This document shows positions 1 to 11,441 of a stretch of 64,000 nt of DNA, one piece after another. Source of the stretch: Hybos culiciformis (taxonomy: Eukaryota > Arthropoda > Insecta > Diptera > Hybotidae); contig OZ023273.1 of NCBI GenBank assembly GCA_964007475.1, positions 63,250,108 through 63,314,107 on the forward strand, given 5' to 3'. The position numbers and the translations under genes were made by a program. The first letter of the stretch is position 1. Each line of letters starts with the position of its first letter. Under the pieces are notes generated by a model. The model was not told the origin of the DNA. It was given only the letters and a program-made list of their open reading frames with translations, and made no database searches.

Positions 1-1794
1 TAATCATATATCAATATATATTATATAGAATTCATTGCATATATACATAATTATATATATATATATATTTCAAATTTAAAATTAAATTTTTAGACAGATG
101 ATTTATAAGATTTGTCATTTTTAGTTAAGTTTTATTTGTTGATTATTTCAAATAGCAAATTATAATAATTAATAATTATATTATTTTATTCACGGCTTTA
201 TATTATTTTCTGAATATATTATTTAGATAGAATTTTAATCAAATTGTATTATTCGTTGAGATTTGAATTTACAGCGCCTATGAAAGTTAACTCTATAATG
301 GGCTGGACCCACCTAATTGAGATATTAGTTTTATTGAAAAAAAAAAAAAAATTTATTACAATATCTACAATTTTTTATTAAGGTACTTTTGCTGTCACAA
401 TTTGAAAATAAACAGTAAGAACACGCCCCTGGGAATATTTTTAGGCATAAAACTTTAAAATTAATATGAAAATGTGTAGGATTAACATTTATTTAATTTA
501 TCCGATGTGTTGCAACTTCAGAGTTTTAAATTTTTTGTTACTGCGATGACGACACGTCAGTTCCAATTAAAACTATATATCAATTCGTCGCCATGGACGA
601 ATTTTATTAGGCTAACATATTATAATGTTCAAGTTTTCGTTTAGAATAGATTTCATAAAAATATCTTTTGTTTTGAATAGTTTAAATAAACCCGTCTAAT
701 AGTTGCTCTTATGTTTGACATTTTGTACTTTTGTAAACAAAAAAAAAAACCAAATAGGTTAACTAAAAACGTTATTCAAGTGTTTAACTATAATATTATT
801 TTTTCTTATTTTATTAAAAAATTCCGCATTATTCTAAAAAGTATTTTCTTTTTTTATGTTTTTATAAACTTGTTTTTTTTTTTGTTTCCACCAAAGGGTT
901 CACTTGAAAAACAAAATAATTTCATTTTTTAATAATAAAAAAAAAAAAAAAAATTATTTTTGCAACAATTACTTGTAACTTTTTGGTTAACAAAAACATT
1001 TTTTTTTTATTTTCAACATTGTTACATAACTTTTTCTACCGTTATTATTATGTAATTAGGTATTTAAATTGAGGTTTTTTTTCCTCTATATTTACGCGTA
1101 GTTAAAAAAATACTATATGTAAAATAATATTACAGATTCTAGGTATATTTAATTAAAAAAACAAAATAAAAATAAGAAAAAAAAAAAAAAAGAAAAGTTT
1201 TTCTCATCTAATTAATTTTATATAAATTCATTATAATTAAAATGATTTCGTTTTAAAGGACCGTAATACACTAAAAGCCTTTTACTTGTTTTCTACAAAC
1301 AATGTTGATAAAAATATTTCAAAAATTATATTTCTCTGCGACAACAATAACACAAGCTAAATTATTATATTTACATAAATAAAAAACACATTAGAAAAAA
1401 AAGAAGATAATCACAGCACGTTTTCACGCAAGAATGAAAAAAAAATGTCATTCTCAAAAATATCATGTGAAATAGATAATTTTAATTTTTATTTTATTTT
1501 AATTTAAATATATATGAACAAATGTATGTAAGCAATTAGGTTTATCAACTCTATGTTTTGGTTAAATTGTTTAATTTTTTTTCTTATATATAAGTACAGT
1601 CTAAAATGGTTCAGTTTTATCGTTACGTTTAATATACGATAATAAAAAAATGTAATTGGACATAGGTATTTAAAATAATAGCAATTAAATTAAAATAAGT
1701 AGGTACAGAAAGGTGTTTTTATCTAGGATTCTAATCTGAATTTTACATTACAGCTTGCTTGCATTTTAGAGGTTTATTGTTCGGGTAGCCTTAT
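1..1794. other. AT-rich non-coding DNA
   Basis: No supportable gene. The stretch is A/T homopolymer and TA-microsatellite rich, for example the (TA)n run near 52-68. Slightly less AT-biased islets lie at about 270-310 and 540-600 but carry no open frame or inverted ends that I can see. If the minus-strand gene at 14-15 kb extends leftwards, this may be intron. Confidence 0.5.
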
Positions 1795-1831
1795 GTGCTG
1801 GTATATAAGATTTTTTTTCACTCTTTAAAGC

Positions 1832-2037
1832 CACTTTGTAAATGGAATCATCTCGAAAAACTGTGCAATCGAATAGAGGATATTAAGTCTTTATTGGCGA
1901 CGAGGTTTAAATTCGAAAACAGTATAACTAAAGTGCCACAATGTTTATGTCAGAGGAAAACTGAAAACATGAATCAGAATCATAAATTATTTTTGAAAAT
2001 GACTGAAGTGGGTCTACATTTTTTTAATGACTTACTT
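1832..2037 (+). CDS. Possible internal coding exon, unrecognised
   Basis: An open frame begins after a pyrimidine-rich tract ending in AG just before 1832 and runs to an ACAG|GT at about 2037-2038. It encodes a hydrophilic stretch of about 68 residues beginning PLCKWNHLEKLCNRIEDIKS and ending VGLHFFNDLLTG. The composition (mixed charge, Cys, Trp, no homopolymer translation) is unlike the K/N/I/F-rich random frames around it, and this is the only reason to suspect an exon. The frame is closed by TAG at 1786 upstream and TAA at 2062 downstream. The donor GTTTTT is poor. I recognise no domain and see no partner exon. It could be a genuine exon, a transposon relic or chance. Confidence 0.27.
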
Positions 2038-2065
2038 ACAGGTTTTTATTTTTTTGTTTTTTAAT

Positions 2066-4560
2066 GTTCTTATATTAAATTTATAATAACGAGTTTTTGA
2101 GTATTCAACTTTTATCTATTAAAATAAAATCAATTATTTTATTGAAAACAGATTAATAGTGTCATAAAATCGCAATAAATGTAATCTTATGCATATATTT
2201 CTGTTATAATTTTTTATTTTTCTAGAAAAAAATAAGACAAATTAAACTTTATAGTTTTCAGTTTATTTAGATTTTATCAATTGACATAATAATTCATTAA
2301 TATAGTTTAATTACACATACCTAAAGAAAATTTGAAAAATTAAATTGTTTTTAAAAATATGTACCTGATTTTTTGAATGCAAAAACAAATAAATCTTTAT
2401 CCAATGAAAAATTTCTGATTTTTTAAGGAAAATTGGGTCTATTCAACCATTAATGGAAAATATTTTTGTAAATTAAGTAAATTAAGTATTGCATGTTGTA
2501 CTTTTTTAGATGAAATATTTCATTTGTACCCAAAAATATTTATTTATAGTATATACATATATAAGGTGCATGGTTTTCTAAAGCAATCAAATTTTAGATC
2601 TAAAAATTTAATTGTGATTTCTATTTATTTCCAAAAACAAAAAAATGAAATAAATAACAAATAAAAAACAAAAATAAAATATTTTGTGAGCAACTTAAAC
2701 TATCAATAAACCGCTCTTTTAAATTAGCATATATTTTAATAATCACAATTAAATTTTAAATTAACTAAAAAGAGTTTGACCTATTTTTTTAACTCTAAAC
2801 GGGTTGTAAATTTTTCAAAAATATAAAATTTTATTATTTAAAAATTTTGAAAATATTCATTTATGTGTATATTATAAATTGAATTTAACTATACAGAAGC
2901 AACATGAGATTGAGGCAATTTTAAATACATTAATTTTTTTAAATAAATTAATATAAAAACTATTATGTTCCAACTAAGTTTTCTTTTGAGATAGCTCTTA
3001 AAAACTGGTAGATATATTATTTTGACTGAAATTCATAGAAACAACATTTATACGAATAAACTTTCACGGATTTCACAAAAACTATGTGCGAGCCTGTTAT
3101 AAAAAGCATATTTAATGATAATGCTATAATAATAATGTATATCTCTATTTTTTTAGCAATCGAACGAAATAAGTTTTTTATTGAAATAAGAACAGCATTA
3201 CAATATAATTAAATTTTCAGTATACGAAAATTTCAGGGATGGAATGTAGACGGTATTAAATTAACATGAAAAGAAAGGAAAATTGGTGCAAATAGGTGCA
3301 CATTATGTTTAATTAGAATATATATTTATGCATTCTTTTATGTTTAAAAAAAAATTAATGGCACAATAAGAAATTAGAAAAAATTATTTATCGCAAAATA
3401 ATGGCATATGAGAATTCTTTGAAATAAGATTTTGATAATTTTTTTTAATAGATTTTTAAGTATACATACAAAAATTAGACTCGTTGTATTTTCAATTATA
3501 ATTTTTAAATAATAATTATAGTACTTCATTATATTTGAATAGGGCAGATTTTTAAAACAATGCAAATAACCCTGAATGAAAAGATTTTATAAAATTAACT
3601 ATAGAGTTGTTAGTTTTAATAAAACAAGTACTTTGACCGGAATTTTTTTTAAATTAATTTTCATTTAATAAAATTGTTTTGATTCAGATCGTCATCGTCG
3701 AAGCTTGAGATGTTTTGTAAACATTAATTAATGTTTCAATTTATTTTTTATTAACGTTTATTCAAATAGATTTTTAAGCTATATATTTCTTAGGAATTTC
3801 AAAAGTTATTATTATACGCGTTACATTTTCACGCAAATTTCTCACAACATTTGAATTTAAATATAAGAAATTCGTTAAATTTGTTTATTCCATTTTCAAA
3901 ACTAACACGAATCTAAGTAGTTCAAAAATATTGTACATAAAAAAATTAAAGGATATTAAAGGATTAAACATTTTTTATATATTGTGATCATAAAAACAAG
4001 AAACAACTTACTTTCTTTAAGTGGTTAAAATTTAAACTTTATTATACCCCTATCAACATTTATTTAAAAAACAAATCGTATAAATTTTTACCCTAGAAAC
4101 CCGCATTCACATACGCATAAATCAATTGAAAAGTTATGTACTTACTATTAATTTTATTAACATACTCGTGCTCCAGAAGTATAACTAGTGAGCTCCTGAA
4201 TTAAGATTTTTTGAATTCCACAAAAAAATTTGTAATTTTTTATTCTCGAAATTTTTAATTCATGGTCACATTCTACTTTTATTTTATCTTTTTTTTGCCA
4301 AGTCTCATGACATTTTTAAGTCATTTTATAATAACGATTTCAAATTTTAGTAACATTATTATGATATGATAATTTTTTTTTTTTGAAAAATTTTCCATAA
4401 AATTCAAAATAAAAGATTATTATTTTAAATAAGAAATTAAACACAGTAATAAAATATAACAACTGATATAAATAAGTTTCGAGAATTCCCATTAATAGGT
4501 ACATTGTACGTTTAGGTTGATTATATTTGATAAAGAACGTCCTTTTATAAATCGAATTCG
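2066..4560. other. AT-rich non-coding DNA
   Basis: Nothing supportable. The translated frames here are low-complexity K/N/I/F strings. No inverted ends, array or RNA gene was seen. Confidence 0.5.
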
Positions 4561-4561
4561 A

Positions 4562-4895
4562 ATTTAGGGGCGGCAAATTACCCGACATTTTTTTACGTTT
4601 TTTTAAATTTTATTCAAATAATTTAAAAAATTTTAAAAATTATAAAATGTTGTAATATAAGTATATTAATAATTTCGCTAATTTTAGTACAAATTGTACA
4701 TAAGGCTAGTATATAATAATAAATATTTTACATATCTTTAGCTGTTTACAAGTTTTTTCATCCATATATTCATATATTCATATATTCATACATTTTTCCC
4801 AGTATTTTTATTATTAAAAAGTTTAAGAAATAATATGGAGGCGGAAAAATTTATATGCGCACAGGGCGCCACAACTGTTGAGCCGGCCCTGCCTG
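4562..4895. mobile_element. hAT-type element remnant (weak)
   Basis: The left side reads TAGGGGCGGCAAATT from 4565. The right side ends GAGCCGGCCCTG at 4891, so its complement begins CAGGGCCGGC. The two termini agree at 8 of 10 positions (AGGG-CGGC core) and resemble hAT ends. The GC-rich patch 4850-4895, with GGGCGCCACAAC inside, stands out sharply from its surroundings. The 8-bp flanks (TTCGAATT and CCTGCAGC) do not match, so either these are not partner ends or the element is rearranged. Confidence 0.3.
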
Positions 4896-7338
4896 CAGCA
4901 TATATAGGGTTAAACATTTTTTAGTATTACAAGATGTGTGTATAATGTATGTAGATTTGTATGTATAAAACTTATAATTTCCTATTTACTTATTATTTAA
5001 TTCACAAGTGAAGTGCTGTTTGTTCAAAAGTTCTAATTTATGTATAGCATTGAAACAATTTTACAATAAGATTTTCGAACAATTTGTTATTTCGGAAATA
5101 TGTATTAAGTAAATATTTTTTTAATGAATTTCCAAGCATGCGATTCTTATAAAACATTTTTACTTGGAATCCACATAGAAGACGATTAAAAAAAATTTTG
5201 TTGCACTATAATTAGAATTTAGGTTTCGATATACTACTTTATTTAAATTGATTAAAAAAATATTTTCTTTCTATTTAAAATTTTTTTTTTCGCTGACTTG
5301 TTGCCTCAGAAATTCTAAGTTTCAGATGTTCTAAGTTTTTTGTATATAATCAATTTCATATAACTATAACTATTTTATTTCATTGAACATAATAAATTAA
5401 AGTTAAGCGGCACTTTTTTTATAATCTTAATTATATATGTATGTATTCATTTTTTATGTTATCACGTACTTCTATGATTTACATTTGTAATTTAATATTT
5501 TATTATGTATCGTTTGTTGATCATTAAGTTTTTTTTTTTTTTTTTTTTTTTTTATTTCTAATAAAAAGGCAATTAAAATAATTAAATTTTAATCAAAGTA
5601 TTTTTCATATTCTGCTAAATTTTCAGAAGTTAAGACGCATGCAACTTTGAGTATACGAATATCTATATACAAAACTAAAATAAACAATTTGTTTTAATTT
5701 AATTATTTTTTATTAATAATGTGCTGGTTTTTAAACCGTGAATGAAATGAATTAAATTTTTTTAGGAGAGAACATTAAATTTTTTCAATTAAAATTAAAA
5801 TTAAAATGGTTTTTTTTTTGAATACATGAATCATTTCAAAATAAGTATGTATGCATAGAAATATTTTTGACTTCATGCGAATATCAAAATTTTGAATCTG
5901 GAACTAATTAGTATAAAAATAAAAAATATTGATTTTATATCCTTATGTTATTCTTTTTTTATGATTACAGCATTGTAGAGTTTTTTTTTTTTATTAACAA
6001 ATTCGATCATCTATGATAGAATTAATTATAAATATTAATATTTTTATTATTAATTCTTCAATTAAAATTTTTTTTATAAAATTTCTTCTAAAAATTAATT
6101 TTTTTTTTTCAGATATTTCTCACAAAAATAAAAAAATTAAGAAACTCCGAAAATATAAACTATAAATGTTAAGACATGTGTAGTCTCTCGATATAAACAA
6201 GTAACTGTCTTTTATTTAATTGATTAATTTCAATTGTTTATTTGTTTGTTGATCAATCTTAAAGTCATCTGTGCGAAATACAGAGTGTATATTTTCAAAA
6301 TATTTTTATTAATTCAATACTATTTAGTTAATAGAAAAGTAAAATTTATATTGCTATATATTTTTCAAATAATATTTTAAGCTAAATATTTATAGACGGA
6401 TATATATTTTTTTTGAATTAAAAACTAAAAATAACTATACACAATTTAATTAACTATAATTTAATTATTATTACCTACTTTATTATTTTTAGTATATATT
6501 TAAAATTTAATAATATTTTTTTTCTTAGACAAGAGATACATAAACAATTAGAAACTATAAATAAAAACAACTGATAATATAAGAAAACTTGTAATCACGG
6601 TTAATCTATAACACGAGTAAAGAAATTGCGTATAGTTGATTTGTCTATTCTAATGTCTAATAATTGACGTATATGTATTTGCGCAAAAATGTAACAATCA
6701 TCATAAATAATATTGAAACCTGATTTTTTTTTAACTGATTATAAAAATGTAACAAATGTACTTAGATATAGATAAAGTTTATGTATATAATTTACACTGT
6801 ACATATTCGAAATTATTGTACAAAAAATGATAATGAAAGACTTTTAAGCATTATTTATATTCAAACCCTTGTTCCAATTTAATGAGTTTTATAAACAAAT
6901 TATTACGGCTAATAAAAATCGTGAAAAATGCTAATTGATTTGATTTTGAATAGAAATATTAAAGTCATATGTATTTCCCTATTAAATTAATTGAAATAAA
7001 AAAAAATTTTAAACTTTTTATTTTAATTTCATTCTAAGAAGCTCTGTTTCTTCAAAAAACAAATAAACAAATAAATTTTAAACATAAATTGAATAATTTG
7101 CTTCAATTCTAATTCAAACATCTTCTCATAATTCTACGAACACTGCACACAACTTGTACACATAATTCCAGGTGGATCGTAAACTTTTTAATCGATTGAT
7201 TTTATACATATATTTTTATTCGATCCTATAAAATGTGACGACGCTAAACATTTAAAAGTATAGTTAGTAAATAAATTAAATAAATAAAAAAAAATTGAAA
7301 AATTTTGAGTAAAAAATTATAAATAATTAAAAAAAAAC
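4896..7338. other. AT-rich non-coding DNA with long T run
   Basis: No gene seen. There is a T run of about 25 at 5529-5553 and many shorter A/T runs. I see no inverted ends or arrays until the palindrome that starts at 7342. Confidence 0.5.
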
Positions 7339-7341
7339 TTA

Positions 7342-8025
7342 TGCTAGAGATAGAGTCGACGTAATTCACGCGCGTGTACGCACGTAAAAAATCAAATTGT
7401 ATGAAAATGTATGAGACCGGCTATACGCAACGACGTAAAACGTAGCTTACGCGCGTAAAAGTTGAAATATTTTAACTTTCCCAGTATTTTACGCCGTACA
7501 TTGTGGAAATCATTTGTTTATAATTGTGTTGTTTATTTTGTTGTAATTAGAAAAAAAAATTGTGTTGTTTATTTTGTTGTATTTAGAAAAAAAAAATTTT
7601 ACAAACAAATAATTATTTAATAAAATAAAGAAGTTCATTAATATAATTATATTCAAAAATAAAAATTAAATAATTATTTATTGCAAATTTATTAAAATTT
7701 TTTATGTTTTATTAAGTTATAAATAAATTAAAAAGCATTATAAAAATATTACAAACAGAATTTCGGGAATTAGGAATTTAATTTTATTTTTTTAAATTTT
7801 TATAAAAATTTGCTTTTTTATTAAAAATTATAAAATTGTAATTATTGTTGTATTTTATTTAATTTATAACTTTATTTTTATTAATTCTTTAACAAGAAGA
7901 TCAAATTAAAATTAATCAAAAGAAATTAAAATTGAATAAGATTTTTTTTTGAATTTATTTTTCTTTTATTTTATTGTTGAAATTTTTCTCTTTTGTTTTT
8001 CGCATGTGAACGGCGTTGAGCATAA
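7342..8025 (+). repeat. Left arm A of the foldback element
   Basis: Starts TGCTAGAGATAGAG and ends CGGCGTTGAGCATAA. It contains a local duplication near 7528-7590 in which a TTGTGTTGTTTATTTTGTTG segment occurs twice. The outer 180 bp are rich in ACGCGCGT-like words (for example ACGCGCGTAAGC in its complement), which are rare elsewhere in this window. Confidence 0.75.
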
Positions 8026-8103
8026 TGCTAGAGATAGAGTCGACGTAATTCACGCGCGTATGCGCGCGTAAAAAAAATAAAAAAAACCTGTTTTTTTTAC
8101 CTG

Positions 8104-8608
8104 TTATGCTCAACGCCGTTCACATGCGAAAAACAAAAGAGAAAAAGAGAAAAATTAAATTAGAAAAATAAAATGGATTCTGTTTGTAATATTTTTATAA
8201 TGCTTTTATAACTTAATAAAAAATGTTTTATAACTTAATAAAACATAAAAAATTTTAATAAATTTGCAATAAATAATTATTTAATTTTTATTTTTGAATA
8301 TAATTATATTAATGAACTTCTTTATTTTATTAAATAATTATTTGTTTGTAAAATTTTTTTTTTCTAAATACAACAAAATAAACAACACAATTTTTTTTTC
8401 TAATTACAACAAAATAAACAACACAATTATAAACAAATGATTTCCACAATGTACGGCGTAAAATACTGGGAAAGTTAAAATATTTCAACTTTTACGCGCG
8501 TAAGCTACGTTTTACGTCGTTGCGTATAGCCGGTCTCATACATTTTCATACAATTTGATTTTTTACGTGCGTACACGCGCGTGAATTACGTCGACTCTAT
8601 CTCTAGCA
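8104..8608 (-). repeat. Right arm A' of the foldback element (inverted copy of A)
   Basis: Begins TTATGCTCAACGCCG, the complement of the end of arm A, and ends CTCTATCTCTAGCA, the complement of its start. It is about 180 bp shorter than A, so one arm has suffered an internal deletion since the palindrome formed. Flanking copies of block b lie on both sides in opposite orientation. Confidence 0.75.
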
Positions 8609-8692
8609 TAACAGGTAAAAAAAATAGGTTTTTTTTATTTTTTTTACGCGCGCATACGCGCGTGAATTACGTCGACTCTATCTCTAGCATTA

Positions 8693-10622
8693 AGCTTATC
8701 TTTTATTTATTTCTGTTAATAATTTATATGCATCGCACTTTAATAGAAATATTTCGCTAAAGACCTAGACATTGATTTTATTGGAATTATTTTTCATGAA
8801 CTCATAATATTGACACTTTCATTTAGAAAATATTCTAAATTTAGATGTTTTCGGTACATATCGTATATATAATTTTTATTTTTTTTTTTCGTCAATAATT
8901 AATTTATGAATTTTTTTATATATAGATTTTTGTGAACACATGCTTTTTTCATAAATTCTCATTTTTTATTTATTTTTAATTTTTTTTTTTTTTTTTGCAG
9001 AAAAAAAATTAAAGATAAAATTTAAACGAGAAAATTAGTATCACATTTTTGCGTTTTTAAATTTATTTTTAGAATTATCATAAAAAAAAAAAATTATTTT
9101 CATGTAAATTTAAAAAAAAATCTCATAAAAAATTTTGTTTGTTTATTATTTTTATTTAGTCTTCAAAGAAATCATTTGATATTAAAAGTATTCTTTGTTT
9201 GTGGGGAAAACAATTTTTTTTAACATATTTTTTACCGGCTTACAAAATTTCTTCTCTAAAGTATAAATAAAATTATCCAATCGATAATGAATTGATAATT
9301 AATAAAAAAAAAAAAAGTCATAACAAGTTGCAAATACAATTAATTACATCTATTTTTTATAGATGTATGTATATATTTATTCGAAGTTTTAATTTGAAAG
9401 TGATGATCTTGATCTAATACACATTAAATTCTAGTTATATATATATTATTGTTGTATGATGATAATAATATTTACAAACGAATAAAAAAAAATATATAAA
9501 CAACGATGATATTGCTCTAAGTTTAGTCAAACAAAATTGATATATTGTAGAATTCCTCACAATATTGTGCTATATTTATATAAACAATTTTAATGAATTT
9601 GGGAAGTTTTCTTTTTTTATTATCATGAATTTTTTTTTTTTTCAATAAATGTGTTTATTAACTTTGATTAAGTTTTCAAAAAGTTAGTTTAAATGTGCAA
9701 AAAAAAATTTTTTCTAGGATTTTTTATTTTATTTTATTTTTAATTTGATTTAATATAAAAAAAATTATTTAAAGAGCTCATTTGTATGTATATATTATTA
9801 AATTTAGAAATCAGAAATTTATATTTGCGTCATCGACTGTAAATGATATATACTATGTCATTGTCCGTTTTATAATTTCAAAAGAAAATCATTATAATTG
9901 TGTAGGTTGAGTATAATAAAAAAAAATATAGTAATTATATCCTTCGCTTTATAACTAATTGCTTTTAATATTATTTTAATATTTATGATTTAAGAGCTAC
10001 AAGATCTTAGAAAATAAATATTCTGTATTACTCACTTAACTTATTTATTTTTAATTTAGTAAATTTGGTTAGTTTTTTGTTGTTTTTAAAATGAGATACG
10101 ATACTGATACTTCAAGAAAACTTTTTACTTTTTTATAAATATGCAATATAAATAATAATAGATAAGACTGAGACAAAAATAACGTTGCATCGTTATAATT
10201 ATCCTTGAAAATCCAGAGAACCCTAAAAAAAAATTTAATTATTATTATAATTATTTACTTTCCATTGAAATAATAAGTTTTTATGGCATTGAAATTATCT
10301 CTCTTTTAATTTTTTTTTATCGCTATACCTATAAGTTTTAATTATGATTTAATAATATCTTAACTATAAGGTGTTCGTTTTATATGTATTTACTTTTTTA
10401 ACAGTAGTCTAAATAAATATAAATTTAACTTGCAAGGTGTCACAATTGATAAATCTTAATTTAAATAATAAAAGCTGTTTGTAAATTCATTAGCAAAATA
10501 ATAATATTATATTATTATTTTTATTATTACTGAACGGACTGTTCCTAATAGATTTGGTGTGTGAATTTTTTTTAAAGTCAGGAATAGATTTTTCCTTGAA
10601 TCGATATAAAAATTTAAGAAAC
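8693..10622. other. AT-rich non-coding DNA
   Basis: No supportable gene. Homopolymer-rich throughout. Confidence 0.5.
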
Positions 10623-10663
10623 AAAACCAGCACATAGCCTTTAAAAAAACCAGCACATAGCCT
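10623..10663 (+). repeat. 18-bp direct repeat, two copies
   Basis: AAAACCAGCACATAGCCT occurs at 10623-10640 and again at 10646-10663, separated by 5 bp. It lies just left of the transposable element at 10685 and may mark local slippage. No function is evident. Confidence 0.8.
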
Positions 10664-10684
10664 CAAAAAGGAGTTATTCTTTCT

Positions 10685-11432
10685 GGTGACATGAAATAAC
10701 GCCCGAGGTATTAACACCCAAAAGGCGTTATTTCCCTCCGTAGTAGGAAATAAAGCCCAAATTGCGTTTGGGCTTTATTTCTCACAGTGATGGGTAATAA
10801 CGCCTACGGGCGTTAATTACTTTTTGCATTTTTTGTTTGTTAGAAAAGAAATAACACCCAAACATGTTTCCAATTCTTGGCTTTTTCTATAGGGGAAAGT
10901 TGTACGAAACTTTTAAAAAAAAGTTGTTTGAACAACATCCTTTTGGAAAAGGCATAAAATCAACGAAGAAATTTAACAAATTATAACTTGTGATAATTTA
11001 GAAAGAATGGAAGTCAAGTAAGTAATTTGACCTTTTCCAAAAGAATTACATATTAAATTAAGTTATTTCTTATTTTCAGTAAAAGCGAAAAATGGAATCT
11101 TTTCAAGCTGTTTTCAAAAATTTCTAGTAGGGAATTAGCAATAGGGTGGCTCGAAGAAATCGGATTAGTGCCCAGAAAAAAATTTTGTCGAACGCACAAA
11201 AAACAGATGGTGCTGCAAATAAAAACAAAAATCCACTTATTCAAATAAAAACATTTTTTAGGCCTTAATTCACTCTTTACTTTCATTTGGATGTTAATGC
11301 CTCATATTTTCGGCTGTTATTTCCCATCACTGTGAGAAATAAAGCCCAAACGCAATTTGGGCTTTATTTCCCACTACGGAGGGAAATAACGCCTTTTGGG
11401 CGTTAATACCTTGGGCGTTATTTAATGTCACC
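10685..11432 (+). mobile_element. 748-bp DNA transposon with 118-bp TIRs and 9-bp TSD (Merlin- or Mutator-like)
   Basis: The terminal inverted repeats start GGTGACAT and span about 10685-10802 and 11315-11432 with only a few mismatches. Each arm also contains an internal palindrome around AAATAAAGCCCAAATTGCG. The flanks are a perfect 9-bp duplication, ATTCTTTCT, at 10676-10684 and 11433-11441. The interior holds an intron-containing frame that looks like the N-terminus of an ISXO2/Merlin-type transposase, described separately. Duplications of 8-9 bp are known for Merlin and 9 bp for Mutator-like elements. The internal protein favours Merlin, and the long TIRs would be equally at home in a Mutator element. 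It is non-autonomous as it stands because the catalytic domain is gone. Confidence 0.8.
11007..11248 (+). pseudogene. Truncated transposase N-terminus with a 62-bp intron
   Basis: Exon 1 is ATG at 11007 to 11017. A GTAAGT...TTTCAG intron follows at 11018-11079, and exon 2 runs from 11080 to the TAA at 11246-11248. The spliced frame is 59 residues. Residues 22-34 read ELAIGWLEEIGLV, followed by a C40-x2-H43-x3-M47-x-L pattern. This resembles the N-terminal helix and zinc-ribbon start of IS1016/ISXO2-type (Merlin) transposases, in which a W-L-x-x-x-G-L helix precedes a Cys/His and M-x-L segment. The family assignment is from memory of that pattern, not a search. The catalytic DDE part is absent, so this is an internal-deletion derivative. 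The intron explains why no single frame shows it. Confidence 0.5.
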
Positions 11433-11441
11433 ATTCTTTCT

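Larger units (their letters stand above)
7342..8689. mobile_element. 1.35-kb foldback element, order A-b-A'-b', PIF/Harbinger-like flanks
   Basis: Four blocks are visible. Block A is 7342-8025. Block b is 8026-8103. A' (8104-8608) is the reverse complement of A with about 180 bp missing internally. b' (8609-8689) is the reverse complement of b. A and b both start TGCTAGAGATAGAGTCGACG and share about 34 bp ending in ACGCGCGT before diverging. The outer flanks are TTA (7339-7341) and TTA (8690-8692), and TAA/TTA sits at the internal junctions. This fits a 3-bp TWA target duplication, which is typical of PIF/Harbinger. No transposase frame is present, so the element is non-autonomous. The superfamily is inferred from the duplication only. 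Confidence 0.7.

Noticed and set aside
11053..11286. Minus-strand open frame of 77 codons within the 748-bp element
   Set aside because: It is the complement of the spliced transposase-like frame, which has the better motif content and intron borders.
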